DNA of 64,000 nucleotides from Pseudomonas sp. PD9R (lineage in GTDB: Bacteria > Pseudomonadota > Gammaproteobacteria > Pseudomonadales > Pseudomonadaceae), in contig NZ_JAHTMR010000001.1 in the NCBI RefSeq assembly GCF_019200975.1, positions 885,400-949,399 on the forward strand, in the 5' to 3' direction. The translations under genes and the position numbers were made by a program. The number at the start of each line of letters is the position of its first letter. Position 1 is the first letter of the stretch. The notes under the pieces are model-generated. The model did no database searches. It was not told the origin of the DNA and was given only the letters and a program-made list of their open reading frames with translations. This document shows positions 27,155-35,968 of this stretch, in pieces.

Positions 27155-27643
27155 ATGATAAAAAACACCGCTGTCTCCCAATCGCTGGATAAATTCGACC
27201 TGGCCATCCTTGACCTTGTACAGCGTGACAACACCATGGCGCTGCGCCTGATTGCCGAACAGGTCAATCTTTCCACGGCCGCCGTTCAGCGACGCCTGAA
27301 GCGAATGGAGGAGGGCGGCGTCATCACCGGTAACGTCGCCATCGTTGATCCCACCGCCATAGGGCGGCCGATCACCATCATTGTCGAAGTCATGGCCGAG
27401 CGCACCAGCCTCGAAGCACTGGAGGCGATGAAGGCGCATTTCGCGGTGCCCGAAGTGCAGCAGTGCTACTACGTCACTGGCGAAGTGGATTTTGTCCTGG
27501 TGTTGACCGTCGCCAGCATGCAGGAATACCAGGCATTGGCGAGGCGACTGTTTGCCGAAAACACCAACGTCACCTGGTTCAAGACCATCGTGGCGCTGGA
27601 CCGGGTGAAGGTTGGGCTGGCGGTGCCGAGCATGCCGGGTTGA
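27155..27643 (+). CDS. Lrp/AsnC-family transcriptional regulator
   Basis: A 162-residue AsnC-type regulator: N-terminal helix-turn-helix (LDKFDLAILDLVQRDN, AEQVNLSTAAVQRRLKRMEEGGVI) and C-terminal RAM/ligand domain (VEVMAERTSLEALEAM, YYVTGEVDFVLVLTV). It is divergent from the LctP-family permease with about 130 bases between starts. I placed the start at 27155 because upstream in-frame codons do not resemble the family; the ribosome-binding site is weak. Confidence 0.88.
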   Translation: MIKNTAVSQSLDKFDLAILDLVQRDNTMALRLIAEQVNLSTAAVQRRLKRMEEGGVITGNVAIVDPTAIGRPITIIVEVMAERTSLEALEAMKAHFAVPEVQQCYYVTGEVDFVLVLTVASMQEYQALARRLFAENTNVTWFKTIVALDRVKVGLAVPSMPG

Positions 27644-27760
27644 TTGGAGGTTCAGAAGGTTTTTGCGCTGCTACTTCTGTGCTTCTTTCCAGTGATTTGG
27701 CTTTCGTCGACGGTCGGGCTTGCGAGGGTATCTGAAGGGCTGATGTGCAGGAATTCGACT

Positions 27761-27792
27761 AATTGATTGTTCGCTACAGCGAACAATCAATT
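27761..27792. promoter_or_regulatory. Perfect inverted repeat upstream of mmsA (probable LysR-type operator)
   Basis: AATTGATTGTTCGCT-AC-AGCGAACAATCAATT: 15-base arms, perfect, with a 2-base spacer, 84 bases before the mmsA start. It is also a possible hairpin, but no T-tract follows. A degenerate version with the same geometry lies directly upstream of the LysR gene at 34637. Confidence 0.75.
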
Positions 27793-27875
27793 CAGGTTAT
27801 TGCCGTAGTCAGGGCGATAACCGCTGCCTACTCTGGGGTTGAAATTTTAGTTCATCCACCGCAGCGAGCCCCGTC

Positions 27876-29399
27876 ATGACTCATGTTAGCGACAACCAAG
27901 AAATTGCCCAGTACATCCACGGCGCACACGTCGCCGGCAGCGGTGTCCGCACTCAACCTATCTACAATCCCGCCACCGGCGCCGTCAGTAAGCATGTGCG
28001 CCTGGGCAACTCGCAAGACGTAGACGCGGCAGTCGCCTCCGCCGAAGCGGCCTTTCCCGCCTGGTCGAACACGCCGCCGATTCGCCGGGCGCGGGTATTG
28101 TTCAAATTTCTGGAACTGTTGAACCAAAACAAAGACGAACTGGCGCACCTGATCACTGCCGAGCATGGCAAGGTCTTCACCGATGCCCAGGGCGAAGTGG
28201 CCCGTGGTATCGACATCGTCGAGTTCTCTTGTGGCATTCCGCAATTGCTCAAGGGCGACTTCTCCGATCAGGTGTCCACCAACATGGACAACTGGACGCT
28301 GCGTCAACCACTGGGTGTCGTCGCCGGCATCACGCCGTTCAACTTTCCGGTGATGGTACCGATGTGGATGTTCCCGGTGGCGATCGCGGCGGGCAATACC
28401 TTCATTCTCAAGCCAAGTCCGACCGATCCTAGCGCCAGTCTGTTTATGGCTGATCTGCTGAAAAAGGCCGGTTTGCCTGACGGCGTATTCAACGTGGTGC
28501 AGGGCGACAAAGAGGCCGTTGATGCGCTGCTGGTCCACCCGGATGTGAAGGCGGTGTCCTTCGTCGGCTCCACGCCAATCGCCAATTACATCTACGAAAC
28601 CGGCGCTCGCCACGGCAAGCGCGTTCAAGCCCTGGGCGGCGCGAAAAATCATATGGTGGTCATGCCTGACGCTGATGTCGATCAAGTGGTCGACGCACTG
28701 ATCGGCGCGGGCTATGGCTCGGCGGGCGAACGCTGCATGGCGATCTCGGTTGCAGTGCTGGTCGGCGACGTGGCTGACAAAGTCATGCCAAAACTGCTGG
28801 AGCGTACCAAAGCCCTGAAGGTCCTCAACGGCAGCAACCTGGCCGCTGAAATGGGCCCGATCGTCACTCCGGCTGCCCATGCCCGTATTACCGGCTACAT
28901 CGAGCAAGGCATCAATGAAGGTGCGAAATTGCTGGTCGACGGCCGCAACTTCAATGGCGCGGACGCCGGCGAAGGTTGCGAGGAAGGCTTCTGGATGGGC
29001 GGCACACTGTTTGACCACGTCACTCCAGACATGCGCATCTACAAGGAAGAAATCTTCGGCCCGGTGCTTGCCTGCATGCGCGTGGCGGATTTCGCCACCG
29101 CCGTGAAATTGGTCAACGATCACGAATTCGGCAACGGCGTGGCCTGCTTCACCCGCGATGGCAACGTGGCACGTGAATTCAGCCGTCGCATTCAGGTCGG
29201 CATGGTCGGCATCAACGTACCGATCCCGGTACCCATGGCCTGGCAGGGCTTTGGTGGCTGGAAGAAGAGCCTGTTTGGTGACATGCATGCTTACGGAGAA
29301 GAAGGTGTGCGGTTCTATACCAAGCAAAAATCCATCATGCAGCGCTGGCCCGAAAGCATTGGCAAAGGTGCCGAGTTTGCGATGCCGACGGCGAAATAA
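27876..29399 (+). CDS. mmsA: CoA-acylating (methyl)malonate-semialdehyde dehydrogenase
   Basis: A 507-residue enzyme of the MmsA family. It has the family-specific [15 protein letters not shown] (Asn258 in place of the usual ALDH glutamate) and the nucleophile [11 protein letters not shown] (Cys287). MmsA converts malonate or methylmalonate semialdehyde, NAD+ and CoA to acetyl- or propionyl-CoA and CO2. The neighbours (GMC alcohol oxidoreductase, class III CoA-transferase, enoyl-CoA hydratase, AcuR-like TetR) match the Halomonas ddd/acu genes, in which this enzyme is DddC, acting on malonate semialdehyde from 3-hydroxypropionate. mmsB and valine genes are absent, which favours the DddC role. 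Confidence 0.92.
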   Translation: MTHVSDNQEIAQYIHGAHVAGSGVRTQPIYNPATGAVSKHVRLGNSQDVDAAVASAEAAFPAWSNTPPIRRARVLFKFLELLNQNKDELAHLITAEHGKVFTDAQGEVARGIDIVEFSCGIPQLLKGDFSDQVSTNMDNWTLRQPLGVVAGITPFNFPVMVPMWMFPVAIAAGNTFILKPSPTDPSASLFMADLLKKAGLPDGVFNVVQGDKEAVDALLVHPDVKAVSFVGSTPIANYIYETGARHGKRVQALGGAKNHMVVMPDADVDQVVDALIGAGYGSAGERCMAISVAVLVGDVADKVMPKLLERTKALKVLNGSNLAAEMGPIVTPAAHARITGYIEQGINEGAKLLVDGRNFNGADAGEGCEEGFWMGGTLFDHVTPDMRIYKEEIFGPVLACMRVADFATAVKLVNDHEFGNGVACFTRDGNVAREFSRRIQVGMVGINVPIPVPMAWQGFGGWKKSLFGDMHAYGEEGVRFYTKQKSIMQRWPESIGKGAEFAMPTAK

Positions 29400-29454
29400 A
29401 GTCGCTGTTTGTGTGACGGGGATGCTTGCGTGAGAAATCGGTTGATTTACCAAG

Positions 29455-29468
29455 ACGATCAGTCTAAT
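29455..29468. promoter_or_regulatory. Predicted TetR (AcuR-like) operator before the TetR gene
   Basis: ACGATCAGTCTAAT ends 9 bases before the TetR ATG. It differs by one base from ACGATCGGTCTAAT at 30138-30151. Only two gaps in the operon contain this motif, both flanking the TetR gene. Confidence 0.55.
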
Positions 29469-29477
29469 ACTCGGCCC

Positions 29478-30113
29478 ATGATCAACATTATTGCTATCCC
29501 TCGCAAGCGTGGTCGCCCGGCGAAAGCCGCTGGCGACTTCCGAGAGACCCGTGAAACCCTGTGTCGTGCGGGTGTCGCCGCCTTGACGGAGAAGGGGTTT
29601 TCGGCCACCGGCATTGACGAAATACTCAAGTCAGTCGGCGTGCCCAAAGGCTCCTTCTACCACTTCTTCGCGAGCAAGGAAGCGTACGGCAGTGAGCTGA
29701 TCACGCTTTACGCCCGTTACTTCGTGCGCAAGCTGGATCGGTTCCTGCTCGACGAGAGCCTGACACCGCTCCAGCGCATCGAAGCCTTTTGCGAAGAAGC
29801 AGAGCGTGGCATGCAGCGCTTCGATTTCCGCCGGGGTTGCCTTGTCGGCAACCTGGGACAGGAAATGGGCGCGCTGCCGGAATCCTTTCGCGCACAACTG
29901 ACCGATGTCCTGCTGGACTGGCAGGCCAGGTTCGAGCGCTGCCTGGACGAGGCCAAGGCCGCCGGCGAAGTCTCCACGAATGTCGATAGCGCGCGTTTGG
30001 CGGCGTTTTTCTGGATCGGCTGGGAAGGCGCTGTTCTGCGCGCCAAGCTTGAACGCAACGGCGAGCCGTTGCGGTTATTTGCAGACCTGTTTTTGATGAG
30101 CCTGAGGTCTTAG
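29478..30113 (+). CDS. TetR/AcrR-family regulator, AcuR-like
   Basis: A 211-residue TetR protein. The N-terminal RKRGRPAKAAGDFRETRETLCRAG and helix-turn-helix (GFSATGIDEILKSVGVPKGSFYHFFASKEAYG) match the AcuR group, the acrylate-responsive repressors of acu/ddd genes. The ligand domain (about 80-205) contains RRGCLVGNLGQEMGALPESFR, conserved in this group. Start at 29478 follows a candidate operator, so autoregulation is likely. It sits inside the operon, between mmsA and the GMC oxidoreductase. Confidence 0.85.
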   Translation: MINIIAIPRKRGRPAKAAGDFRETRETLCRAGVAALTEKGFSATGIDEILKSVGVPKGSFYHFFASKEAYGSELITLYARYFVRKLDRFLLDESLTPLQRIEAFCEEAERGMQRFDFRRGCLVGNLGQEMGALPESFRAQLTDVLLDWQARFERCLDEAKAAGEVSTNVDSARLAAFFWIGWEGAVLRAKLERNGEPLRLFADLFLMSLRS

Positions 30114-30137
30114 GCTCTTTTTTTTCACCCTTTATAT

Positions 30138-30151
30138 ACGATCGGTCTAAT
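30138..30151. promoter_or_regulatory. Predicted TetR (AcuR-like) operator before the GMC gene
   Basis: ACGATCGGTCTAAT, followed by TAATAT, 46 bases upstream of the GMC oxidoreductase start. AT-rich surroundings (TTTATATACG) suggest an overlapping promoter for the GMC-AcuN-AcuK part of the cluster. Confidence 0.6.
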
Positions 30152-30196
30152 TAATATGGAAGCCTTTGAATCGTTCGTTAGAAGTGAGGCGTCCCA

Positions 30197-31864
30197 ATGA
30201 GTGAGCCAACTTTCGACTACATCATCATCGGCGCCGGCACGGCCGGCTGCTTGCTGGCCAACCGGCTCAGCGCCTATCCAAAGCATCGGGTATTGCTGCT
30301 CGAAGCTGGCGGCCCGGACAACTATCCGTGGATTCACATCCCCGTGGGTTACCTGTATTGCATCGATAACCCGCGTACCGACTGGCGTTTCCGAACGGCA
30401 CCATCGGCCGGTCTCAACGGCCGTGAATTGCTCTATCCACGGGGCAAGACACTGGGCGGAAGTTCAAGCATCAACGGCATGATCTACATGCGCGGTCAGT
30501 CTCAGGATTACGATCACTGGGCCAGCGTCACCGGCGATGACGAGTGGAATTGGGATACCTGCCTGAAAGACTTCCGTGCCCACGAGGACCACTATCGCCT
30601 TGATGCTGCGATAACCGAGGGCGAAAGCAGCCAGGCCGCACGCTTCAGAACCTTGCACAGCAACGGCGGCGAATGGCGCGTTGAAAAACAACGCCTGCGC
30701 TGGGACATTCTTGATGCTTTCGCCAAAGCGGCAGAGCAGGCCGGTATTGCAGCAACCGATGACTTCAATGGCGGTGACAACCGCGGTGTCGGTTACTTTG
30801 ATGTCAATCAGCGCAGCGGTTGGCGCTGGAACGCTTCCAAGGCGTTTCTGCGGCCGATCCTCAAGCAACGCCCGAACCTCAGTGTCTGGACTGGCGCGCA
30901 AGTCTCGCGCCTGCGGTTTGAACAGCGTGAGGACGGGCATCAAGTCTGTTGTGGGGTCGAACTGATTCACGAAAGCCAACAGCGCAAAGTCCGGGTCAGC
31001 CGTGAAGTGATCCTCAGCGCCGGTGCTATCGGCAGTCCTCAATTGCTGCAGCTCTCAGGTATTGGCGACGCCGCTTTGCTCAATGACCACCAGATTCCGG
31101 TGGTGCGGCATTTGCCCGGCGTGGGTGCAAACCTGCAGGACCATTTGCAGATCCGCTCGGTGTACAAGGTGCATGGTGCGCCGACCTTGAACACCCAGGC
31201 GACCACGCTCCTGGGCAAGGCCGCCATCGCCCTTGAATACGCGCTCAAACGCAGTGGGCCGATGAGCATGGCGCCCTCGCAACTGGGCATCTTCACCAGC
31301 AGTGATGAGTCTTATACCCAACCCAATCTCCAGTACCACGTACAACCCTTGAGCCTGGAAGCGTTTGGCCAACCGCTACACACGTTCCCCGCCATCACCG
31401 CCAGCGTCTGCAACATCCACCCGACCAGTCGCGGCACGGTATCGATTCGCAGCGCGGATTTCCGTGATGCGCCGATCATTGCACCCGAGTACTTGAGCAC
31501 TGACGAAGACCGTCGCGTGGCCGCTGATTCGTTGCGCGTGACCCGTCGCATCGCGTCACAGCCGGCGATGGCGCACTTTGTCCCCGAGGAATACAAACCG
31601 GGCATTCAGTACCAGACCGACGAGCAACTGGCGCGCCTGGCAGGCGACATTGGCTCGACGATTTTCCATCCGGTGGGCACGGCGAAAATGGGCAAGGCCT
31701 CTGATCCCATGGCCGTCGTCGACAGCCATTTGCGTGTACACGGCATCCAGGGTTTGCGGGTTGTCGATGCGAGCATCATGCCGACCATCACCGGCGGCAA
31801 CACCAACAGCCCGACGCTGATGATCGCGGAGAAAGCCGCACGCTGGATCATCGCCGGTCACTAA
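30197..31864 (+). CDS. GMC-family oxidoreductase, DddA-like (3-hydroxypropionate dehydrogenase candidate)
   Basis: A 555-residue FAD-dependent GMC enzyme. The dinucleotide fold is YIIIGAGTAGCLLANRL, the ADP-ribose glutamate is in LLLEAGGPDN, GMC signature 1 lies in GKTLGGSSSINGMIYMRG, and the active-site pair is His in FHPVGTAKMG (about 491) and Asn in GGNTNSPT (about 534). In the ddd/acu system DddA, of this family, oxidises 3-hydroxypropionate to malonate semialdehyde, which the upstream MmsA/DddC-like enzyme would use. Without context it would be called a choline-dehydrogenase-like alcohol dehydrogenase. Confidence 0.88.
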   Translation: MSEPTFDYIIIGAGTAGCLLANRLSAYPKHRVLLLEAGGPDNYPWIHIPVGYLYCIDNPRTDWRFRTAPSAGLNGRELLYPRGKTLGGSSSINGMIYMRGQSQDYDHWASVTGDDEWNWDTCLKDFRAHEDHYRLDAAITEGESSQAARFRTLHSNGGEWRVEKQRLRWDILDAFAKAAEQAGIAATDDFNGGDNRGVGYFDVNQRSGWRWNASKAFLRPILKQRPNLSVWTGAQVSRLRFEQREDGHQVCCGVELIHESQQRKVRVSREVILSAGAIGSPQLLQLSGIGDAALLNDHQIPVVRHLPGVGANLQDHLQIRSVYKVHGAPTLNTQATTLLGKAAIALEYALKRSGPMSMAPSQLGIFTSSDESYTQPNLQYHVQPLSLEAFGQPLHTFPAITASVCNIHPTSRGTVSIRSADFRDAPIIAPEYLSTDEDRRVAADSLRVTRRIASQPAMAHFVPEEYKPGIQYQTDEQLARLAGDIGSTIFHPVGTAKMGKASDPMAVVDSHLRVHGIQGLRVVDASIMPTITGGNTNSPTLMIAEKAARWIIAGH

Positions 31865-31888
31865 TCCATCTAAAGAGGAAATAAAACC

Positions 31889-33142
31889 ATGGATTTCTCG
31901 CAAGGCCAGCCTGCCAAGAAGGGGCCTTTGGACGGCATCACTGTCCTGGATTTTTCGCGTGTTTTGTCAGGTCCGTATTGCACGATGGTGCTTGCCGACC
32001 TCGGCGCCCGCGTGATTAAGGTTGAACGACTGGCCACCGGCGACGATACACGTGCCTTTGGCCCTTTCGTCGAGGATGATTCCGCGTACTTCACCTGTTT
32101 CAACCGAGGCAAGGAAAGCATTGCGCTGGACCTCAAAAGCCCGCGAGACCGTGAGCTGGTCGAACGTATGCTCGCCGAGGCCGACGTCCTCGTAGAAAAC
32201 TTCCGGCCGGGCGTGATGGACCGCCTGGGCTACGGTGCCGAGCGGCTTGCGCAGACTCATCCGCACCTGGTTTATGCCTCCATTTCAGGGTTCGGCCAGA
32301 CCGGCCCCATGAGTGATCTGCCGGGCTACGACATGGTGGTCCAGGCCATGGGCGGCATCATGAGCCTGACCGGCTGGCCCGATGCACCGCCGGCGCGCGT
32401 CGGCACCAGTTTTGGTGATCTCAGTGCCGGGCTGTTTGCAGTGATCGGCATCCTCTCGTCGCTGTACAAGCGAACTCGGGACGCGCAGGGCTCGCGGGTG
32501 GATATCGCGATGCTGGACTGCCAGGCGGCACTCATGGAAACCGCGTTGGCGACGTACGACGTAGAAGGGAAGGTGCCAACACGCACCGGCGACGCCCATC
32601 CCTCGCTCTCGCCGTTTGAAGCGTATGACGCACAAGACGGACGCTTCATCATCGCGGCAGGTAATGACCAGTTGTTCATGCTGATGGCCGACGCGCTGGG
32701 CAGCCCGCAAATGGCGCTGGAGCCGCAGTTCCTCAGCAATGCCCAGCGTTGCCGCAATCGCCCGGCGTTGATCCAGGCGATCCAGGCGATCACGTTGACC
32801 GCCCCGATAGCGCACTGGATCGACCGGCTCAACGAAGCCGGTGTGCCGTGCTCGCCGATCAACACCATCGACAAACTGTTCGAGCATCCGCAACTGGCGG
32901 CACGCAACATGATCATCCAGGTGCAGGGCGAGGGTGGGCGCGCTTTCCGCACTGCCGGCAACCCGATCAAGCTCAATGCCTACGCCGACATCGATGTCAC
33001 CACGCCGGTGCGTGCCCCAGGCCTGGATGAGCATCGCGAACGCATCCTCTCGCAGCTGATGTCACCCACCGGAGACTATGCACCGGCCACGGGTGCCTTC
33101 GACGAATCGCTGCTGCACGACGCTATCCAGACCATCGCCTGA
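31889..33142 (+). CDS. CaiB/BaiF (class III) CoA-transferase, AcuN-like
   Basis: A 417-residue family III CoA-transferase: [24 protein letters not shown] near the start, and [20 protein letters not shown] with the catalytic Asp177. A clear AGAGGA ribosome-binding site precedes it, 24 bases after the GMC stop. In Halomonas HTNK1, AcuN (this family) together with AcuK converts acrylate to 3-hydroxypropionate through acryloyl-CoA and 3-hydroxypropionyl-CoA. At 417 residues it is a single-domain transferase and not the double-length DMSP lyase DddD, so the entry substrate here is acrylate or 3-hydroxypropionate rather than DMSP. Confidence 0.88.
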   Translation: MDFSQGQPAKKGPLDGITVLDFSRVLSGPYCTMVLADLGARVIKVERLATGDDTRAFGPFVEDDSAYFTCFNRGKESIALDLKSPRDRELVERMLAEADVLVENFRPGVMDRLGYGAERLAQTHPHLVYASISGFGQTGPMSDLPGYDMVVQAMGGIMSLTGWPDAPPARVGTSFGDLSAGLFAVIGILSSLYKRTRDAQGSRVDIAMLDCQAALMETALATYDVEGKVPTRTGDAHPSLSPFEAYDAQDGRFIIAAGNDQLFMLMADALGSPQMALEPQFLSNAQRCRNRPALIQAIQAITLTAPIAHWIDRLNEAGVPCSPINTIDKLFEHPQLAARNMIIQVQGEGGRAFRTAGNPIKLNAYADIDVTTPVRAPGLDEHRERILSQLMSPTGDYAPATGAFDESLLHDAIQTIA

Positions 33143-33179
33143 CTTTTCCAGCCTACTTACTTCCCCAGGAGAATCCTCC

Positions 33180-34049
33180 ATGACAGCCGCAACCGCTCCA
33201 GTTACTCCAGACAAAAAAGCCACGACCACCAACATCAAGTCCAGCAACGAGACACAGAGCCCAGGCGCATCGTTGCCTCGCTACGAATCGATCCTGGTCG
33301 AACGACGCGAACGCGTCGGGCTGATCACGTTGCACAGACCCAAGAGCCTCAATGCACTGAGCGTGGCCATGTCCCGCGAAGTGGTCGCGGCGCTGCACAG
33401 CTTCGATGCCGACGACAACATCGGCGCCATCGTCATCGCCGGCAGCCCCCGGGCATTTGCCGCCGGTGCGGACATTGAAGAAATGGCCGAGAAGACCTTC
33501 GTCGAACTGCAGCAACACGACGTCTTTGCTGCCTGGTCGCAAGTGCACACGGTCAGCAAACCGATCATCGCGGCCGTCAGCGGCTATGCACTGGGTGGCG
33601 GTTGCGAACTGGCGATGATGTGCGACTTTATTATTGCCTCGGAAGACGCGCAGTTCGGCCAGCCGGAAATCAAGCTGGGTATCCTGCCCGGAATCGGCGG
33701 CTCGCAGCGCCTGACCCGATCGGTTGGCAAGGCGCTGGCGATGGACATGATCCTCACCGGTCGCACCATCAATGCCACCGAAGCCAAAGCTGCCGGGCTG
33801 GTTGCGCGAGTCGTGCCTTCGGCTGATCTGCTGCAAACCGCGCTGGAAGCCGCACACACCATCGCCGGCTACAATGCGCCCGCCGTCCGAATGGCCAAAG
33901 AAGCGGTCAATCGCGCACTGGAAGTTAGCCTGAGCGAAGGCATGCTGCACGAGCGCAGATTGTTCCAGGCCGCATTTGCGACTGATGGACAGAAGGAAGG
34001 CATGCAGGCGTTTCTGGCCAAGCGAGCGCCGGTTTTTCGGCATCGTTAA
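33180..34049 (+). CDS. Enoyl-CoA hydratase, AcuK-like
   Basis: A 289-residue crotonase-fold enzyme. Both catalytic glutamates are present: Glu143 ([13 protein letters not shown]) and Glu163 ([13 protein letters not shown]); the oxyanion-hole strand is [12 protein letters not shown]. It would hydrate acryloyl-CoA to 3-hydroxypropionyl-CoA in the acrylate route. Odd feature: about 33 extra, polar N-terminal residues ([19 protein letters not shown] ...) precede the fold. The start at 33180 has a good AGGAG, so the extension is probably translated. It is the last gene of the operon; a hairpin follows. Confidence 0.9.
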   Translation: MTAATAPVTPDKKATTTNIKSSNETQSPGASLPRYESILVERRERVGLITLHRPKSLNALSVAMSREVVAALHSFDADDNIGAIVIAGSPRAFAAGADIEEMAEKTFVELQQHDVFAAWSQVHTVSKPIIAAVSGYALGGGCELAMMCDFIIASEDAQFGQPEIKLGILPGIGGSQRLTRSVGKALAMDMILTGRTINATEAKAAGLVARVVPSADLLQTALEAAHTIAGYNAPAVRMAKEAVNRALEVSLSEGMLHERRLFQAAFATDGQKEGMQAFLAKRAPVFRHR

Positions 34050-34071
34050 TGAAGGGATTTTCGAGGTAGGG

Positions 34072-34102
34072 CAGGGGAGCAATGATTGAATCTGCTCCCC
34101 TG
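34072..34102. terminator. Hairpin between convergent operons
   Basis: CAGGGGAGCA and TGCTCCCCTG form a perfect 10-bp stem with an 11-base loop, between the enoyl-CoA hydratase and the convergent tautomerase gene. There is no strong T-tract on either side, so termination efficiency is uncertain. Confidence 0.6.
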
Positions 34103-34119
34103 TAACGCCTGTGTGAGGG

Positions 34120-34509
34120 TTAGAGCTCGCCCGTCAGAAACTGTGCCCGTCCGTTGCCGAAACTCCAGTCGGCATCGTTGTTGATCACAATGGAAACCAT
34201 CACGTCGCTCGGCTGGATATTGCAATGGGTCTGCAGCTCATGGGTGAGCAGTTCGTAGAATTTGATCTTCGAGGCTTCACTGCGCGGCCTGCTGGTGACG
34301 CTGACAATGATCACGTCGTTCGTTCTCGGGATATCCAGCCCGGTATCTTCGACGATCATACGGCTGGCGCGGTGTTCATTGACGATCTGATAGCGATCGC
34401 GTTCGGGCACTTCAAAAGCTGCAACCATCGCACGATGCGCAGCATCCAGTAATGCTTTGAGCTGCGCGTCATCACGACCTTCTACAACATCGAATTTCAT
34501 CAGAGGCAT
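34120..34509 (-). CDS. Tautomerase-superfamily protein, malonate semialdehyde decarboxylase (MSAD) candidate
   Basis: A 129-residue tautomerase-fold protein starting MPLMKFDVVEGRDD, so Pro-1 is N-terminal after Met removal. Numbered from Pro1, Asp37 (PERDRYQ) and Arg73-Pro-Arg75 (VTSRPRSEA) coincide with the catalytic residues described for malonate semialdehyde decarboxylase of Pseudomonas pavonaceae, a protein of the same length, and the end DADWSFGNGRAQFLTGEL fits that family as I remember it. MSAD splits malonate semialdehyde to acetaldehyde and CO2. It lies beside an operon predicted to make malonate semialdehyde and is divergent from a LysR gene whose promoter repeat resembles the mmsA repeat. 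Confidence 0.85.
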   Translation of the reverse strand: MPLMKFDVVEGRDDAQLKALLDAAHRAMVAAFEVPERDRYQIVNEHRASRMIVEDTGLDIPRTNDVIIVSVTSRPRSEASKIKFYELLTHELQTHCNIQPSDVMVSIVINNDADWSFGNGRAQFLTGEL

Positions 34510-34603
34510 GTGGGTAATCTCGGTTCTGGATGGAATGCCTGCTTCGCAGGTCCTGGTGCCCACACTAAGCGCTTGATTTGTTCATGACGAGGTGCAAAAT
34601 TCG

Positions 34604-34635
34604 AATTAATTGTTTGCCTGGGAGAACAATCAAAT
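34604..34635. promoter_or_regulatory. Imperfect inverted repeat at the LysR start (same geometry as the mmsA site)
   Basis: AATTAATTGTTTGCC-TG-GGAGAACAATCAAAT: 15-base arms with a 2-base spacer, as at 27761-27792, sharing the ATTGTT core and its flank. It ends 1 base before the LysR ATG, so binding there would affect LysR itself and possibly the divergent tautomerase gene. Confidence 0.65.
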
Positions 34636-34636
34636 C

Positions 34637-35575
34637 ATGCTGAAAGTGGAAGTCGAAAGGCTCTGGACCCACCTGCACTGGTTGGCGATCCTTGCAGAGC
34701 AGGGCACCTATACCGCGGCGGCGATCAGGCTGGGCGTGAGCAAGTCAGCGGTGAGCCAGCGAATTGCCGAACTGGAAAAAGCCACGGGGCTGAGTCTCGT
34801 ATTGCGCACAACGCGCAGTGTGCGCTTGACCGATGCCGGGAACGCCCTGGTACGTGACGTGCGCAGTGCCTATGAGCAAATTGCCTGCAGCTTTTCCGAT
34901 GTTCGCGACTCTGCCGGTGCGGCACGGGGGCTGATAAGGCTGACGGCTCCGGTCGCGTTTGCCCGTCAGCAATTGATTCCGGAACTGGCTGGCTTCTTCA
35001 AGGAATATCCCGAAGTCAAAGTGCAGCTGGACGTTTCCGATCACATTTCTTCCATCGCTTCGGAGGGGTTTGATCTGGCGGTTCGGCACAGCAATCAGAT
35101 CCCGGATACCCACGTTGCCTGGCGTTTGTGCGCGACGCACTCAGTGCTGGTTGCGACCCGCAGCTATCTGGAAAAATTCGGTGAACCTCAAAGCCCAGAG
35201 GATCTGATCGAACACAACTGCCTGTACTACCCGCGAGGCAACGATACGCCTGCCTGGGCGTTTGAAGGCCCCGGCCCCTCGCAAGGGGCAGAAAAGCGGC
35301 TGACTGTTCCCATCAAAGGCACCTTCGCAACCAACAACAGTGAAGCGTTGCGTGATGCGGCCTTGACTGATCTGGGTATCGCGCTTTTGCCCGACTTCAG
35401 CGCTCAAGCCGGACTCAAGAGCGGAGCTTTGGTGCAGGTCCTGCCGACGTGGAAAATAGTCGGCGCCTTCCCGGAGGACATTTATCTGGTGCGCCCTTAT
35501 TCGGCCCATGTGCCCAGAGCCGTCAGCGTTTTCGTCGAGTACCTGCGCGGGCGTTTCACGGCTGGTTTTATCTGA
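34637..35575 (+). CDS. LysR-family transcriptional regulator
   Basis: A 312-residue LysR regulator: N-terminal helix-turn-helix (LAILAEQGTYTAAAIRLGVSKSAVSQRIAELEKATG, about 17-50) and a substrate-binding domain from about residue 90 (GLIRLTAPVAFARQQLIPELAGF). It is divergent from the MSAD-like gene. The related inverted repeats at 34604 and 27761 suggest it controls both its own region and the mmsA operon. A start at 34637 places the first residues MLKVEVERLWTHLHWL directly after the repeat. Confidence 0.9.
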   Translation: MLKVEVERLWTHLHWLAILAEQGTYTAAAIRLGVSKSAVSQRIAELEKATGLSLVLRTTRSVRLTDAGNALVRDVRSAYEQIACSFSDVRDSAGAARGLIRLTAPVAFARQQLIPELAGFFKEYPEVKVQLDVSDHISSIASEGFDLAVRHSNQIPDTHVAWRLCATHSVLVATRSYLEKFGEPQSPEDLIEHNCLYYPRGNDTPAWAFEGPGPSQGAEKRLTVPIKGTFATNNSEALRDAALTDLGIALLPDFSAQAGLKSGALVQVLPTWKIVGAFPEDIYLVRPYSAHVPRAVSVFVEYLRGRFTAGFI

Positions 35576-35599
35576 CAGGCTTCCACTGGAGAAATGGTG

Positions 35600-35839
35600 C
35601 ACACGACTTATTCCAGCAGCGAGAGCGTCCTGAGCAGGTCGTGGAGACCTTCAGGCCCCCAGTTCGTCCTGCACCTCCCGGACAACGGCATCCGCACTTC
35701 TTTCCCCAAACTCGATGCCGCCCCCAATGGGGCGGTAGAGGCTGAGTTGCTTTTCGTCATCGTAGAACCGATTAACCAGGATCTTTCCACGATGATGAAA
35801 AATGCAAAGTGCGAGAGGGCGGATGCGTTGCTCGGACAC
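35600..35839 (-). pseudogene. Truncated Nudix hydrolase remnant
   Basis: From GTG 35839 (with AAGGAG 8 bases upstream) the frame reads MSEQRIRPLALCIFHHRGKILV and GGGIEFGERSADAVVREVQDELGA, an intact Nudix N-terminal half and box, then stops at 35651. Another frame continues GLHDLLRTLSLLE and stops near 35608, which resembles the next Nudix strand. The remaining third or more of a normal Nudix domain is absent because the LysR gene end occupies that sequence. I read it as truncated plus frameshifted. Confidence 0.6.
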
Positions 35840-35968
35840 CAGTAAAACTCCTTGTAAGAAACGGCTTGCGATAAGTCCATCTTGTGATCAACGACCGAAG
35901 GTGTTCGACCGAAAAAATCGAGGCTACTACTATGATGGCGACTCTTACACTAGAACCGGTAAATATTA

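Noticed and set aside
31889..33142. DddD-type DMSP CoA-transferase/lyase
   Set aside because: The protein has one CaiB/BaiF domain (417 residues); DddD is a double-domain protein about twice as long.
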